Source of the DNA: Zerene cesonia
Taxonomy: Eukaryota > Arthropoda > Insecta > Lepidoptera > Pieridae
Reading direction: 5' to 3'
Assembly: GCF_012273895.1 (NCBI RefSeq)
Contig: NC_052110.1
Coordinates: 5,952,001 to 6,016,000, forward strand
Length of the DNA: 64,000 nucleotides
The notes under the pieces are model-generated. The model had not been told where the DNA came from. It saw only the letters and a program-made list of their open reading frames with translations, and did not search any database. The stretch's first letter is position 1. The number at the start of each line of letters is the position of its first letter. Positions 36,754-49,518 of this stretch are shown here, one piece after another. A program made the translations under genes and the position numbers.

Positions 36754-39243
36754 AATTAATATTTAACAGCAAAAAAAGTCATTAGATTTAAATCCTGACT
36801 ATAAATGAATGATTGCATAATTTATTTCAGTAGGTTTTTGCGAAATGTGAAATTAACATGACTATAAAATAATGTAAATTTAAAAAGCATTGAATGAATA
36901 TAGCGTATAAGATTGATATAGACAATATTACGCTAAAGTATTGAAAATCAAACTATAATATAAGATCATCACTCAATTTATCAGCTTTTATAAAAATGTT
37001 GTTAAAAAGAAAAACAAAAAAATATCAAAAAACATTTTTTTTGCTCATTGCTTTATAATTCTTCTTTAATATGTATGAAACAGATTGACTCCGTTCATAA
37101 AATATTTAAAAAAATATATAAATTAAACAAAAATTAAGATATATTTTTATGATAGTCGTTATCAAAATAGATTATTATATGAATCATATATTTGTCAAAG
37201 ACGCTAAAATTTTTGCTTTAATGCTAAAAATAATGAGGTCTAAAATAAAATAGGCTAGTTCCTAGAAGGTTATAAATTGATTATAGCGATATAGTATCGC
37301 ATAGTTAAAAAAAACTTGAGGCATAGATCACACATTTAATCACCAGTGAAACTATCACATGTATTTTATAATTATAATTAAGTAATAAACGCAATAAGTA
37401 ATGATAAGTATTAAAATATAAAGACTGGTTTTTTGGAGGAATGTTGGATTTGTGAATGTTTTTAATGCTTTGTAGATATACTAACGTAGTATTTGAGATT
37501 GATATTTGTCAATGATTATGTTTAAACCTATGAAATATTTTTATATTAAGTTTCCAAAGTAATTGAAAATATTTCTTATGTGCGTTATATTTAGTAATAG
37601 ATTGTCATTTTTGTCTTATACGTTTTTAGCGTACGAATTTATGTTTGGAGTGTTGATAGGTGCCCTAATAAATACTATTAGCTGGATGGATGTGTTTTAT
37701 TTCTCAGCAGTTTTAGTTCCAAAAAAAACGGGCCCTAGACTTCTCCGTTTGTTTGTCTGTCTAATTAGACCACTGATAACATAGTTTGAAATTTACAAAC
37801 TATATATTTCTGTTGTTGTTGAAGTTAAGCAACGGTTGGCACGGTCATAAATTGGATGGATGACCGAATCTTTGCAGTTGCTCTAGCTTATTAGTGCGCA
37901 ATCTTTAATATGTCGTGAGTCTGACTCGCACTACATCTTTATATATATTATCGTTTTTTTATTTGTAAAAAATTCAAGCAGCGCTTAGTCATCTAGGTTT
38001 TAATAAGATATTTCGTGTTCCATAAATAAAACAAGGACTAACGTGATATAACTTTAATATAACACAATACGTATTGTTTTACAATAAAAAAAATCACAAA
38101 TATAATACTTCTAGAAAACAATACTATTCCACCTTGATAGGTGTAGTTTAGTCATCAATTATATTATTTTTACATTGTATTTTATACACTAATATTATAC
38201 AAAATAATGTCTTTACCTTAATATTTATAATAATGTTGATAATGCTGAGGCTTATTACAAAATATATTGCATTTTTAACATGCACATTCGATCATTTAAG
38301 CAACATGTTTGTATGATCTTATATTGGATTTGAATATGATGGTGTTTGCGATGATTTCATCTCAATAGATACACAATCAGAATCAAAACATGTCCTCAAA
38401 TGCTTTATAAATTCGACTTAAACTCATGCAAATAAGGTTGAATTTATTTATTCGAAATAATTAAGCTATCGCTTAGGCCGTCAAGTTTTATTGCTTTTGG
38501 TACGTTTTGTGAATACATCTCATAGTACTGCCAATAATGCTAATAAAAAGCTTGACTATGCTTCTATGTTTGTTTCATTCGACTAAAATGTTGACAAACA
38601 AATTTGAGGGCAGTTTTTAAAGCGATTCTATAGAATTGTGTATCAAGTTAATTTTTAAAAATAATTTTACATATTTCATCTTAAATAAATTATTGATATA
38701 ACAATATATCTTAATACATACATTGAGTTAATAACACACACACAATATTGTTTAATATTATTGTTAAATACATATTGGTATTGCAAATAAAAATCTATCT
38801 TGAGATATTTTCATTGCATTTGAAAATGGTATTTTTGAATATATGAAGTTACTCAATGCCCTAGCACCATATTTTGGAATGGTAATCTTAAATGATCGGT
38901 TTCGTGAACCAAAACAATTAATTATCTATAATATAAATTCGTTATTCAAAAATGTTTCAAATACAAAAATTATTGATACATATTATCACAAGTGAAGAGT
39001 GATTCATTAAAACTTAATAAAGAAAGCAAAAAACTGGGTATTATCAAACTGTCATTTTAAAAAAAAACTCAATTAAAGCTACAATACTTCTAGCCCCAAA
39101 TACACTCAGCATAATTGAAGCAATGCAAAATACTCTCTTACTATACACGAGTAAAAGTAAATTTAAAACTGACATATCTCCAGATATTCGGTTTTAAATC
39201 GTCAGTAACAGAATATTAGCTAAAAAACAAATCACACCGGTCG
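36754..39243. other. interval between the convergent 3' ends of PERK and nischarin
   Basis: AT-rich sequence holding both 3' UTRs and a 5S rRNA-derived fragment at 37821-37867. Short open frames such as 37563-37784 show no recognisable domain. I see no gene. Confidence 0.6.
37821..37867 (+). pseudogene. 5S rRNA-derived fragment
   Basis: GAAGTTAAGCAACG, then GGTCA and TTGGATGGATGACCG in the right order and spacing match the internal promoter region of 5S rRNA. The rest of the gene is absent, so this is a pseudogene or a 5S-derived SINE head. Confidence 0.6.
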
Positions 39244-42200
39244 TCAACTCCTATGAAAGCTATGACTCGTGTTATTGTTTTGCAAGAAGCTCGGCGTTTT
39301 CTTCTCTTTAACTACCCTCAACGCTTGCAGAACGCGGGCCGTGTCCAATTCCCTCTCCGACGCTTTTTCATTGTCCAAACACAATTCCGACATTCGGGCG
39401 TTGAATTGCTCCAGCACCTTAACTCTATAGTCTATGCTCGACGCCACTGGGTTGGCGGTCAGCCATAGATACTCTAGGCACGGGAGTCTGCATATGTGCT
39501 GCACTTCCTCTATATCCGTTATGACGTTGCAGCTCAGGTCCAAACTCTCCAGCGAGTACAGCCTCGAGAAACCCTGTAACGATTGGACTTTGTTTTGCGA
39601 TAAATCTATTCTGACGATGTTCCCAATCCTCTCGTGCCAGTTCTCGCACGCGCTGAAACGATTCATGGATAAATTCAGCACTTGGAGATCGTGGAGGCAG
39701 GACACGTCGCAGAGCTCGTCCAATCTGTTTGATGACAAGTTGAGGTGCTGCAGCTTTGGGACGAGGCGTATCGCCCAGTCCACTTTGGCTATGTTGTTAC
39801 TAGAGAAGTTTATGGTCGTTAGTTTCTTCCATATCTGTGAATATTAAAATGGAAATTGTGTGAAGAATTTAATATATGATCGCAGGTTTATTTCTGGATA
39901 TGTAATGTTTTAAGTATACATATTATTACAACATACAAATACCAGTTTACTTTTTGTTACGTGTGATATAATACAATGAAATTAGCAATACACATTTAAG
40001 TTCATAAAATTAAACTTCAAATTAGAACTTATAACTTATTTACGTATATTAAACATTTTCATACCCTACATTGAAAAAAGTGATAAAAAAGTGCTCTTAT
40101 CAAAACTAGCGAACGACTAATAACTAACTTTATTTACACAAGGCATACAATAAATAACTGTATATACATATATTTGATAATCGCCCATTAGACAGTCGTC
40201 AAGAATGTCCGAGCGGCATATGATTCATTGCAATTTACATGTTATTTCGTTGCAGCAATGTTCAAAATCTATTGTATCAGACGATTCGTATCCTACAGAT
40301 GATTTGCTTCGGAGAACTAATTATAAAGCTGAAGAGTTTGTTTGTTTGTTTGAACGCACTAATCTCTGGAACTACTGATCCGATTTGAAAAATTATTTCA
40401 TTGTTAGATAGCCCATTGATTGAGGAAGGCTATATAGGTAATATATGTGCCACGGGTGAAGCCGGGACGGACCGCTAGTAATATATAAAATTACTTGCTT
40501 GCTTGTTTTGATCAGGCAATTTTTAAAATTTTTAAATATTTTTCAATCCACCTTGGATTCAAACCCTCTTCCTTTACAACAGCATATTCTCCAAAACCAT
40601 TATTATTTATAATGTTTGTATCTATACGACCCTCTTAGTCACGCATTATCTAGGATTACATACACACGCGGCCCGTTTGACCCGACCCAATTAGAGCGAT
40701 GATAACGTGAACTCTGAATCGTTATTGCGATTATTAAATAAGCCAATATTTACGATGTTGTTGAAGCACGTGTGAGCAATAAGGATATGAGAATTCTGTT
40801 TGTGAACATTGTTTGGAATAAAATAAACAATTCATAAGCAATTCATACCCAGTTTATAAATGACATAATACAATATAATATAGGCATTCTTACCATGGAA
40901 TCGGTGATACTCGATGGGTCCTTGTGTAGAACATCCACGAGCAGGAATTCATTGAGCGACACCACCGTCGCTATCAGCACTGACAAACTGCACAGGGTGT
41001 CGCGCAAACTGCCTGGAAAATTTCATCATTTTCTTGTGTTTTATTTTACGCGGGTAATACACATTTAGAAATTAAAGAATTTTACACGGGGAGACGTGAC
41101 CACGCTCGCTGTAAAGTATTCGAAACGTCGGGTTAATAATATAATGAATAAAAATCCGTTTAAGTCTTTAATTTCTTAATTTCATCATTACGTAAGCAAA
41201 ACTATACATGCGCTAAAACTGGGAAAATGTTCGGAGAGGGAATTATGAATCACTAGCTGCGCCCCGCGGTTTCGCCCGCGTAACTCCGTATCCCGTAGAA
41301 ATATCGGAATAAAAAGTTGCCGATGTGTCATTCCAGGTGTCAAGATATCTACGTAACAAATTTCATTGCAATCGGTTCAGTAGTATTTGCGTGAAAGAGT
41401 AACAAACATACACATACACATACATCCATCCTCACAAACTTTCGCATTTATAATATTAGTAGGATAGGATGATATGTTGTGTGATGAATTCACGGTAGTA
41501 GTTCTAGGTCTTTGTTTGTTTCATAGTAGAGCAAGCTGGAGGAGGTGGAGGAGGCTGGAACCTTCCCAGTCCAGTCCTTTTTTCCAGTCGCCAATCCTTT
41601 CCCTTTCCCCCTTTAAATCGAGCAGCGCATTTGCCGAGGTACATTTGCGAATGTTTATAGGCGGTGGTGATCGCTTACCATCAGGCGAATCGCCAGTTCA
41701 GTTGGTCGCTTTTACATAAAAAAAACCTGATGTCAAGTGGTCACCACCTCCCAGAAACACTAGCAATATGCATGGTGTTGGAAGTACTTTTTTTTGGAAT
41801 TTTTGACCCTTAAACATTTTACACTTTTGCGGTTCGGCCGGCTTCGTCCACGATACATATATAGCCCATAGCACTAAGGTATCATATACATATCCAATGG
41901 TAAAAGAACTTTTGGAATTGGTTCAGTCATTCCTGAGATTGGAGTGCTCCAACAAACAAATAAAAACCGCTTCTGACTTATATTATTACATATATGAATA
42001 ATTCAATGTAATATTAAATCTATACAAACACTTTAAACTATGAAAATGTTTATGTAATTAAAGAACATAATTATATTAATGTTACATGTTACGTTACATG
42101 TAACGTTATACATTATGAGTTGGCACATTCATTTCTTTTTAATAAGTTAAAATAGGAAAAATTACATTCTGTCACAAACTTACCAACACTCTGTATACAT

Positions 42201-44413
42201 GGCATAGGTACACCTAGAACCTTCAAGTCCATCAGTGACTTAAATGCTATCAAATCAAACTTCAGGTCGTTGGGCACAATGTTACTTGTGCCGAGTTTCT
42301 CATAACTGCCCTCTATGCTGAGCGAGCGTACTTGCGAGCAAAAATCTAGTATGTGGCTGAAGTCATACATCTGGTCGAGTTTCTCTGTGGGTGGGCAGGC
42401 CATTTTGAATCTTTCACTGATTGCATGAAGCTGGAATTGAGATATCGATAACAGTTAATTGACATAAATTTTGAGTTTATTGCACATTAGCATTACGCCC
42501 GCGTAGTCGCAGGAAATAATGACCCGGGGCTTTCCTTGCATGTTCCTGGTGGATTTCTGGGATACAAACTTTTCTACGTCCATTTCCTGTTTCAAAGCTA
42601 CCACAAGGTACAATTAATCCACCACAAATAACACCACTTTCTTTTATATATATAGATTAAACTAAAAGCAATCAAAAGTAAAGTTTAAACATTTAGGAGT
42701 TAAAGATATTAATATTATGTATTCAAATGTCCATTTTATTTCAGATTTAAAGTATGTATTTTGAACAATCTGACATTCAATTTTTGAATGATTACTCTTT
42801 TTCTACCAACATCTATGTTTAAATTTAATTCCAACAATTTTTAAAAACAAAGAAAACAATCTTATAATATCAATAAACTATAAGTATTATAATATGCAAT
42901 TTACTATATTTTACACATAATTTCCTCTTGCCAATATATGACATAATATATTATATAGTACAATTTTCTCATACCTTTGAAATTCATTTATAATACTATA
43001 GGAACACTTCACACTTAAATGTGTTAGTGAAATATTATTTCTACACAGGATGTACAACTTTCTGACATCATCGAACATCATCATCTCAGATCATTTAAGC
43101 AATGAATTCACCTTCTATATTTTTATATAAATAAATCTAGATTTCCGGTGTTTTAAATTAAAAACAAGCAAATTTATATTAGGAAGTACACTCATATTGC
43201 ATAAGATAAGCCGTAATTCAACTTATTGGATGAAATGATGATATTAGAATTATTATTGATACATATATGGGCAATGATAACATAACAACTGATAATTTGA
43301 TTTGTATTAAGGTATTTTGGTCCCTTCTGACCTTGGTAGGAATTAAGCAAAGTATGTCATAAGTTTTATTTATTATTATAGTCAACTTTCCACCCACAGT
43401 TTTGCCGGCTTTGTGAATGGAAAAGACATACAGTCTTGGGGTTATGTCTGCATAGTTTTGATGGAATTTTCAGGGATAAAAAGTATCCTTTTTCGGATCT
43501 TAAACTATATCTGTATTCATCATCATTCATCCAAATCGGCCCAGTAGTTCCTGATATTAAAACGATAAAGCGAACAAACAATTAAACTCTGCATATTTAT
43601 TTTACTATATATTTAAATAAGGAAATATTTTAACATACATCATATCACCATATACCACATCATACATGATAAGAAAGTATGTTCTTACAACCTTGAAAAT
43701 CTAACAAGTGGTTTATAATAGAGATGAGTCATTTATTAATGCAAATTATAATAATGACTACAGTTACTATGCAAATATTATCTTTCATTAATAACACTAT
43801 ATGGAATATGGAATATTAAACACAATAGGTATATGGATAATGTTTTAAAGGAAAACTTTGCAAATAATTAAATTGAAAATTATATTATTACATATATTGA
43901 ATACTTAAATTTGCATAATAATCAATTTGCAGAGGTTTCAATAATGGAGCATAAAGCAATAAAAATACCAACCTGTAATGGAGTAAATTTATGTATCTTT
44001 TCATTTTGTAACATCTTATCTCCCTCCAAATAAAGTTTTTTTGCTAAATCTTGTAATAAAAAGAATATGTCGTATAAATGGAAGTCCAAGAAGTGAGCAA
44101 AGTCAGAGGGCAAATTGAGGTTTAAAAAATTAAATATATTATTGAGATATTCTTTCAGGGCCTCTCGTCTGTGTTCAATGAATTTAGGCGTCTTGTTACG
44201 AATGACCTTCTTCGGCGGAAGTAGGTCTTTAGCGACGCCGAAATCGTTCACAAGCTTGTCGTGGAGCTCTACAAAGTCACTGTACCGATGCCATACATCC
44301 CACTGCACGAACCCCACTTTTACAACGATTTTATAATAAGTTACACTATCTTTTGTTATTGCTTCATCGACGTTCACGGAACTGTCGTCTCTGTGATTTA
44401 TAAATGTCGACAT
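39244..44413 (-). CDS. nischarin-like protein (PX domain plus leucine-rich repeats)
   Basis: Four exons, 43973-44413, 42184-42430, 40894-41012 and 39244-39834, give 465 residues with matching phases. Exon 1 encodes a PX domain (about residues 1-120): YKIVVKVG, WHRYSDF with the basic Arg of the phosphoinositide site, the LLPPKK proline loop and RREALKEYL. A helical linker follows. The last exon carries four to five leucine-rich repeats of the SDS22 type (for example LQHLNLSSNRLDEL, IVRIDLSQNKVQSL, LESLDLSCNVITDI) and an LRR cap (LEYLWLTANPVA). Nischarin has this PX-then-LRR order and binds PI3P on endosomes, integrin alpha5 and Rac effectors. Human nischarin has about 1500 residues; this one stops soon after the LRRs. 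It could also be called an imidazoline receptor candidate-like protein. It converges on PERK. Confidence 0.87.
40326..40482 (+). mobile_element. family D element
   Basis: Ends GGGACGGACCGCTAG|T; nischarin intron. Confidence 0.5.
41256..41466 (-). mobile_element. family A element
   Basis: Full-length reverse copy, CTAGCTGCGCCCCGCGG to TATTAGTAGGA, in a nischarin intron. Confidence 0.65.
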
Positions 44414-44526
44414 GTTGTTAATTATAAAAGCAACTTATTTTTTATTCTGGTTTCACTTTACATTTTACTTTGAGACGATTATTTTTTGCGCCGAATGATG
44501 TAAAACAAACACTGTCACTACAAGTC

Positions 44527-45526
44527 NNNNNNNNNNNNNNNNNNNNNNNNNNNNNNNNNNNNNNNNNNNNNNNNNNNNNNNNNNNNNNNNNNNNNNNNNN
44601 NNNNNNNNNNNNNNNNNNNNNNNNNNNNNNNNNNNNNNNNNNNNNNNNNNNNNNNNNNNNNNNNNNNNNNNNNNNNNNNNNNNNNNNNNNNNNNNNNNNN
44701 NNNNNNNNNNNNNNNNNNNNNNNNNNNNNNNNNNNNNNNNNNNNNNNNNNNNNNNNNNNNNNNNNNNNNNNNNNNNNNNNNNNNNNNNNNNNNNNNNNNN
44801 NNNNNNNNNNNNNNNNNNNNNNNNNNNNNNNNNNNNNNNNNNNNNNNNNNNNNNNNNNNNNNNNNNNNNNNNNNNNNNNNNNNNNNNNNNNNNNNNNNNN
44901 NNNNNNNNNNNNNNNNNNNNNNNNNNNNNNNNNNNNNNNNNNNNNNNNNNNNNNNNNNNNNNNNNNNNNNNNNNNNNNNNNNNNNNNNNNNNNNNNNNNN
45001 NNNNNNNNNNNNNNNNNNNNNNNNNNNNNNNNNNNNNNNNNNNNNNNNNNNNNNNNNNNNNNNNNNNNNNNNNNNNNNNNNNNNNNNNNNNNNNNNNNNN
45101 NNNNNNNNNNNNNNNNNNNNNNNNNNNNNNNNNNNNNNNNNNNNNNNNNNNNNNNNNNNNNNNNNNNNNNNNNNNNNNNNNNNNNNNNNNNNNNNNNNNN
45201 NNNNNNNNNNNNNNNNNNNNNNNNNNNNNNNNNNNNNNNNNNNNNNNNNNNNNNNNNNNNNNNNNNNNNNNNNNNNNNNNNNNNNNNNNNNNNNNNNNNN
45301 NNNNNNNNNNNNNNNNNNNNNNNNNNNNNNNNNNNNNNNNNNNNNNNNNNNNNNNNNNNNNNNNNNNNNNNNNNNNNNNNNNNNNNNNNNNNNNNNNNNN
45401 NNNNNNNNNNNNNNNNNNNNNNNNNNNNNNNNNNNNNNNNNNNNNNNNNNNNNNNNNNNNNNNNNNNNNNNNNNNNNNNNNNNNNNNNNNNNNNNNNNNN
45501 NNNNNNNNNNNNNNNNNNNNNNNNNN
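44527..45526. other. assembly gap, exactly 1000 N
   Basis: Exactly 1000 N, the same length as the other two gaps, so probably a scaffolding placeholder and not a measured distance. The contig to its right appears to be inverted. Confidence 0.99.
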
Positions 45527-45603
45527 CTGATTGATCAATGGTGTAAAATTCACTATAATACTATGTCATAATTTTCTGGCAGATTTGAATATTATTCAAC
45601 ATA
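45527..45603 (+). repeat. 77-bp inverted duplicate, copy 1, abutting the gap
   Basis: This sequence is an exact reverse complement of 53716-53792. It begins at the first base after a gap, and the partner begins at the first base after another gap. It behaves like a contig-end overlap and not like a dispersed repeat. Confidence 0.95.
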
Positions 45604-45779
45604 TTTTTTTATATCTTTTCCTGTAGTGTCGTATAGGGTGATAGATATAACTTACAATTATATACAATTTCATTATAAAAATATTTTTATGTTCACATAT
45701 TATTAAAATTTTCTTTAACACAAAAATGTCTTTGTGACACAAGACGTTTAAAAATATTATATTTTCAATTCGTACGCAG

Positions 45780-48700
45780 CTCTCACTAGTAACCCTTTCC
45801 CTGATGGAGACGCTCATCGACCTGAACTGCGAAGACGTGATGATCGAGTTGGTGTTCAAGTACCTCCTCAACGGCCACCACTTGATATCGCCACACAAGC
45901 ACAAATTATCAGACCCAGAGAACTTTCGAGAAGCCGCGATGGCATTTCTGGACTTGCAACCCAAATGCTGCCAGAGGCCGTTGGTTTATACAAGGCAGTG
46001 GGTTGATGATATGGCGTTAAGTGGGAAGAGAGTACTGGACTTAAGGCCTGGTGATGAGAGCCGGGTGAACGGAGTGCACGGTGATATCGCGATGAACAAT
46101 CTAGTCCAGGAAATTAACTTTGATTATGGGGTGAGTTACCATATTATCTTAATTAATATATTAACAAACGTCATGTTAAAATCACTTCATTGTTTTTCTA
46201 TTTCGGTTCCATCCCGTTTGTAAGTTGTGTTCACATTAGACAGATTAAATTCAAGACATATTAATTTATTGATATTTTAAAACAATCTCTTCTATTTAAT
46301 GGTTCTGGGGTATCTTGATTTAGATTTTTTTTTAATATTCCAGATAGATTGTATTTATATTCGTTTCTATTTTTTCTCCTAAACTGCTCGAATCGGATTT
46401 CTTTAAATTCTCCATAATTTATTATCATAACTAATTTTTTCTTCAGAATCCAAACGAAACACTAATAGGCAACTATCACGCGTACCTCAGCGACAGTCGT
46501 GTCGAAATTGTGACGCGGACGATAGCCTGCTCCAACTGGAGCTCGCGATACGCGGCCGTAGCGAAACGAGAACCTAACAACAACGCGAAGGATAAGGAGA
46601 TAGAAACATCGCCGACCGAAGATAGCCTTGTGTCGATATGCACCAGCGGCTACGAGACTCTGAAGACCAGTGACACATCCGAGAAAGAGCACAGTCTCAA
46701 CTCCCTCGTGGAGGAAAAGGAGGATGTGGTGGAGAAGGATATGGGCGGGGACAAAGAGGATGGGAACAAAGAGCACGACAGCCTCACGTCGTTCGGCGAG
46801 AGCAGTGGATATGACAGCTTCAAGTATAGGGATGAGTGCGAGGGTTACGCGGAGGATTCGTTCAAGAAGAGTTTCGAGAAGGAGGGAGATGACGGGAGCG
46901 ACTGTGACGCGCCGGTCAGGAGTTGGAGGATTAATGTTGAAACTATTATTGGTTTGTGTTTAATTCTTTGGGAATTTATTATTTTAATATTTTCATGTAA
47001 TGCGTTGTCGTTGGATTAATAACTAGAATAATGACCATTTGTTTAAAAGTTTATTTTTTATTAGATTTTTAAAGATAACATTATAAAACATTTATATTAT
47101 CCATTCACACTGCAAATTTTCTCAAACCTGAACTTATTGATGCTAGAGATATTTTTATTATTAAAATAATAAAGTATACAGTGTCGCAATAAATGAATTT
47201 CTTTCCGTTAAAAGTGTGATAAAACTATTAATGGAATCATCATCATCAGTCCATATATATTCCCAAGGCCTGGCCAAGTGCGGGTTGGCAGATGTTACAT
47301 GTCGTCTTACTTCAACATAGAAAATCGAACTTTAATTACTATTATATATGAAATTTACACTTCAAATTTGTATATATGTATACATTTTTTTTATTCCAGG
47401 TCCCTTACTAGCTCAACTGCTGAAGAAAGTATCGCTTCTCCTGGAATCGGACGTAGCGACGAATTGCCGTGTGACTAGCGTGATATACAAGCTATGTTCC
47501 TTCCCAGAGCCTCTGCTCGTTTCGCTATTACTGTGCCCAGCCTTTATCCTGCCCAATCTACCCTCCTTATATCAGGTATATTAAATACTGTTTTAAAAAT
47601 TTAGTACAAAGAGCTGTTACATTCGCATTATACACGCACACTATGACGCTTCTTTGATGTTTGCTTAATTATATATAGCTGCAACTTTTACATACATTTG
47701 TTTAAATAAATTTAACTAAAAGCTAAAAATACCCTATAATAATGGAATCAACTTAATTGTCTCACTTGATTTAGTATAGAGTATACGTAAGGAAATTATT
47801 TAATCTTGGCGATTATCCTACTAATATTATAAATGCAAAAGTTTGTAAGGATGTGTGTCTGTTTGTTGCTCTTTCACATAAAAACTACTGAACCAATTGC
47901 AATGATATTTGGTATGTAGGCAGCTGGACAACTGGAATAACATATAGAAAACTTTTTATCCCGCTATTTCTACGGGATACGTATTTATGCGGGTGAAACC
48001 TCGGGGCGCAGCTAGTCTTCACTATACTAAGATAAATATCTTAATCACATATTGTTAAACCGTTATTTCATTATTCATCGACTATCTCTCCTAGATCCTC
48101 AATAAACTGAGGGAAGAAATAGACGAGCTAGTGGATGGCATGGACAATATACCCGAGTTGGTGGACATGGCGCGCGTGTTCCTCATACAGCGCGAGATGG
48201 CGCTGGTGCGGCGGGCGCTTACCAACGACGATAGTAAACACGCATCTTTAGTTATTAAGCTATTATTTGTATTAGATTATTTCAAAAAACATGTTTTTTT
48301 TTTAATTGATTATTTTGATTTTTAATTTTACTCCATTAAAAACATGCATATTGTCGTAACGTTGATCTTTTAAGTTTTGAGGATTAAGAAATAAGCGTAG
48401 TGTAAATTTTTTTTTTTTTTTTTTTAAATGCGTTTAACTCTTCGCTAATAAAGTTATTGTAACCAAAGAAAAATCGCCAACAGATAAAGCGCAAAGAGCA
48501 CAAACGGGCGTCACGTTCCAAAGAAGTGAGTCGAAACGCCGCAGCCTCTCGTCCAGTATATCGAACATGTTCGCCAGGAAGGTGCCGCGTAAGTACAATT
48601 TTATATCTGCATTCGTTATTTTTGAGACTATATAGTCTTGCCATATGATAACCATTTATTATACCACTAGACTTCACCATGCGGCTTCGTCCGTATAGTC

Positions 48701-49518
48701 GAGAAAATTCCCGTGATAGATTTGTTCTATTCTTTCAAAATTTCTCATTTATAAAGCATTTCAATGCTATAAAACTAAAAATTAAAGTGAATTGGATACT
48801 TTTTACTGATCTCCTAAGTCCAGTCATATCATAAAATCGGGCTTTTTCTTGTAGTTTAATGGTATGAAAAATAGACGTCAGCCGATTCTCAATCCTTACC
48901 GATATGCACACAAAATTTCATGAGAATCGATCCAGCCGTTTCGGAGGAGTATGGTAACTGACATTGCGACAGGCGAATTTGATATATATACTAGCTGCAC
49001 GCCCCGGCTCCGCCCGGGTTGTCATTTATCGTAATTAAAATTATTTAAACTATCCTATCTCTCAAGTTGGATCGAACTGCATATGGTGTGCGAATTTTAT
49101 TATAATCGGTTTAGTGGTTTAGGAGTCCATTGAGGACAAACATTGTGACACGGGATTTTTATATATATAAAGATATTCTTATATATTAAGATATATATAG
49201 AGATTAAAAAAAAGGGTGTTAGGATATTATTTTTTCCGTTTCATAAGATACATGAATAAAGCTGAAAGTTATTCTTTAAATATTCCAGCGTCCCCACCAC
49301 AAATCAACATGAACTACACGCCGCTTCACACGCAAAAGCGTCCGGCGTTCACACAAGAGTCATATTGGAATCAATCGATTAAACTCCGCTCGATACTAAA
49401 CGCTGTGATCCTCGACGAGTGGCTCAAGGAATTGTCGTCCTTATGTCAAGAGCAGGCTCTTCGACTGTCAGCGGAGTACTATGAAGATGAGAGTTTCATA
49501 CGAACGTTGGCTTTATGA
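45780..49518 (+). CDS. FHIP (FHF complex HOOK-interacting protein), C-terminal half, inverted in this assembly
   Basis: Six exons, 45780-46130, 46447-46951, 47400-47575, 48095-48233, 48484-48588 and 49289-49518, give 501 residues ending at a true stop. No start codon of its own is needed: the first exon opens in phase 0 with LSLVTLSLMETLIDLNCEDV, which matches the middle of FHIP1/FAM160A proteins (human TLLNLSCEDVLLQLVLRYL). Exon 2 carries the acidic, Ser-rich variable linker. GPLLAQLLKKVSLLL starts the conserved helical block, and ILDEWLKELSSLCQEQA matches the family's C-terminus. The N-terminal half lies on the opposite strand at 53837-63738. FHIP joins Hook and FTS to couple dynein to early endosomes. 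The 883-residue sum of both halves fits the family. Confidence 0.92.
47816..48016 (+). mobile_element. family A element
   Basis: Full-length copy TCCTACTAATATT to GCGCAGCTAG|T in an FHIP intron. Confidence 0.65.
48838..49180 (-). mobile_element. family B and family C elements side by side
   Basis: 48838-48990 is family B; 48991-49180 is family C, which starts CTAGCTGCACGCCCCGGC in reverse. Family C recurs at 59351-59530 (-), with partial copies at 27720-27857 and 28525-28660. Confidence 0.5.

Noticed and set aside
37563..37784. 73-codon frame with hydrophobic stretches after PERK
   Set aside because: No domain, AT-rich surroundings, likely chance in 3' UTR sequence.
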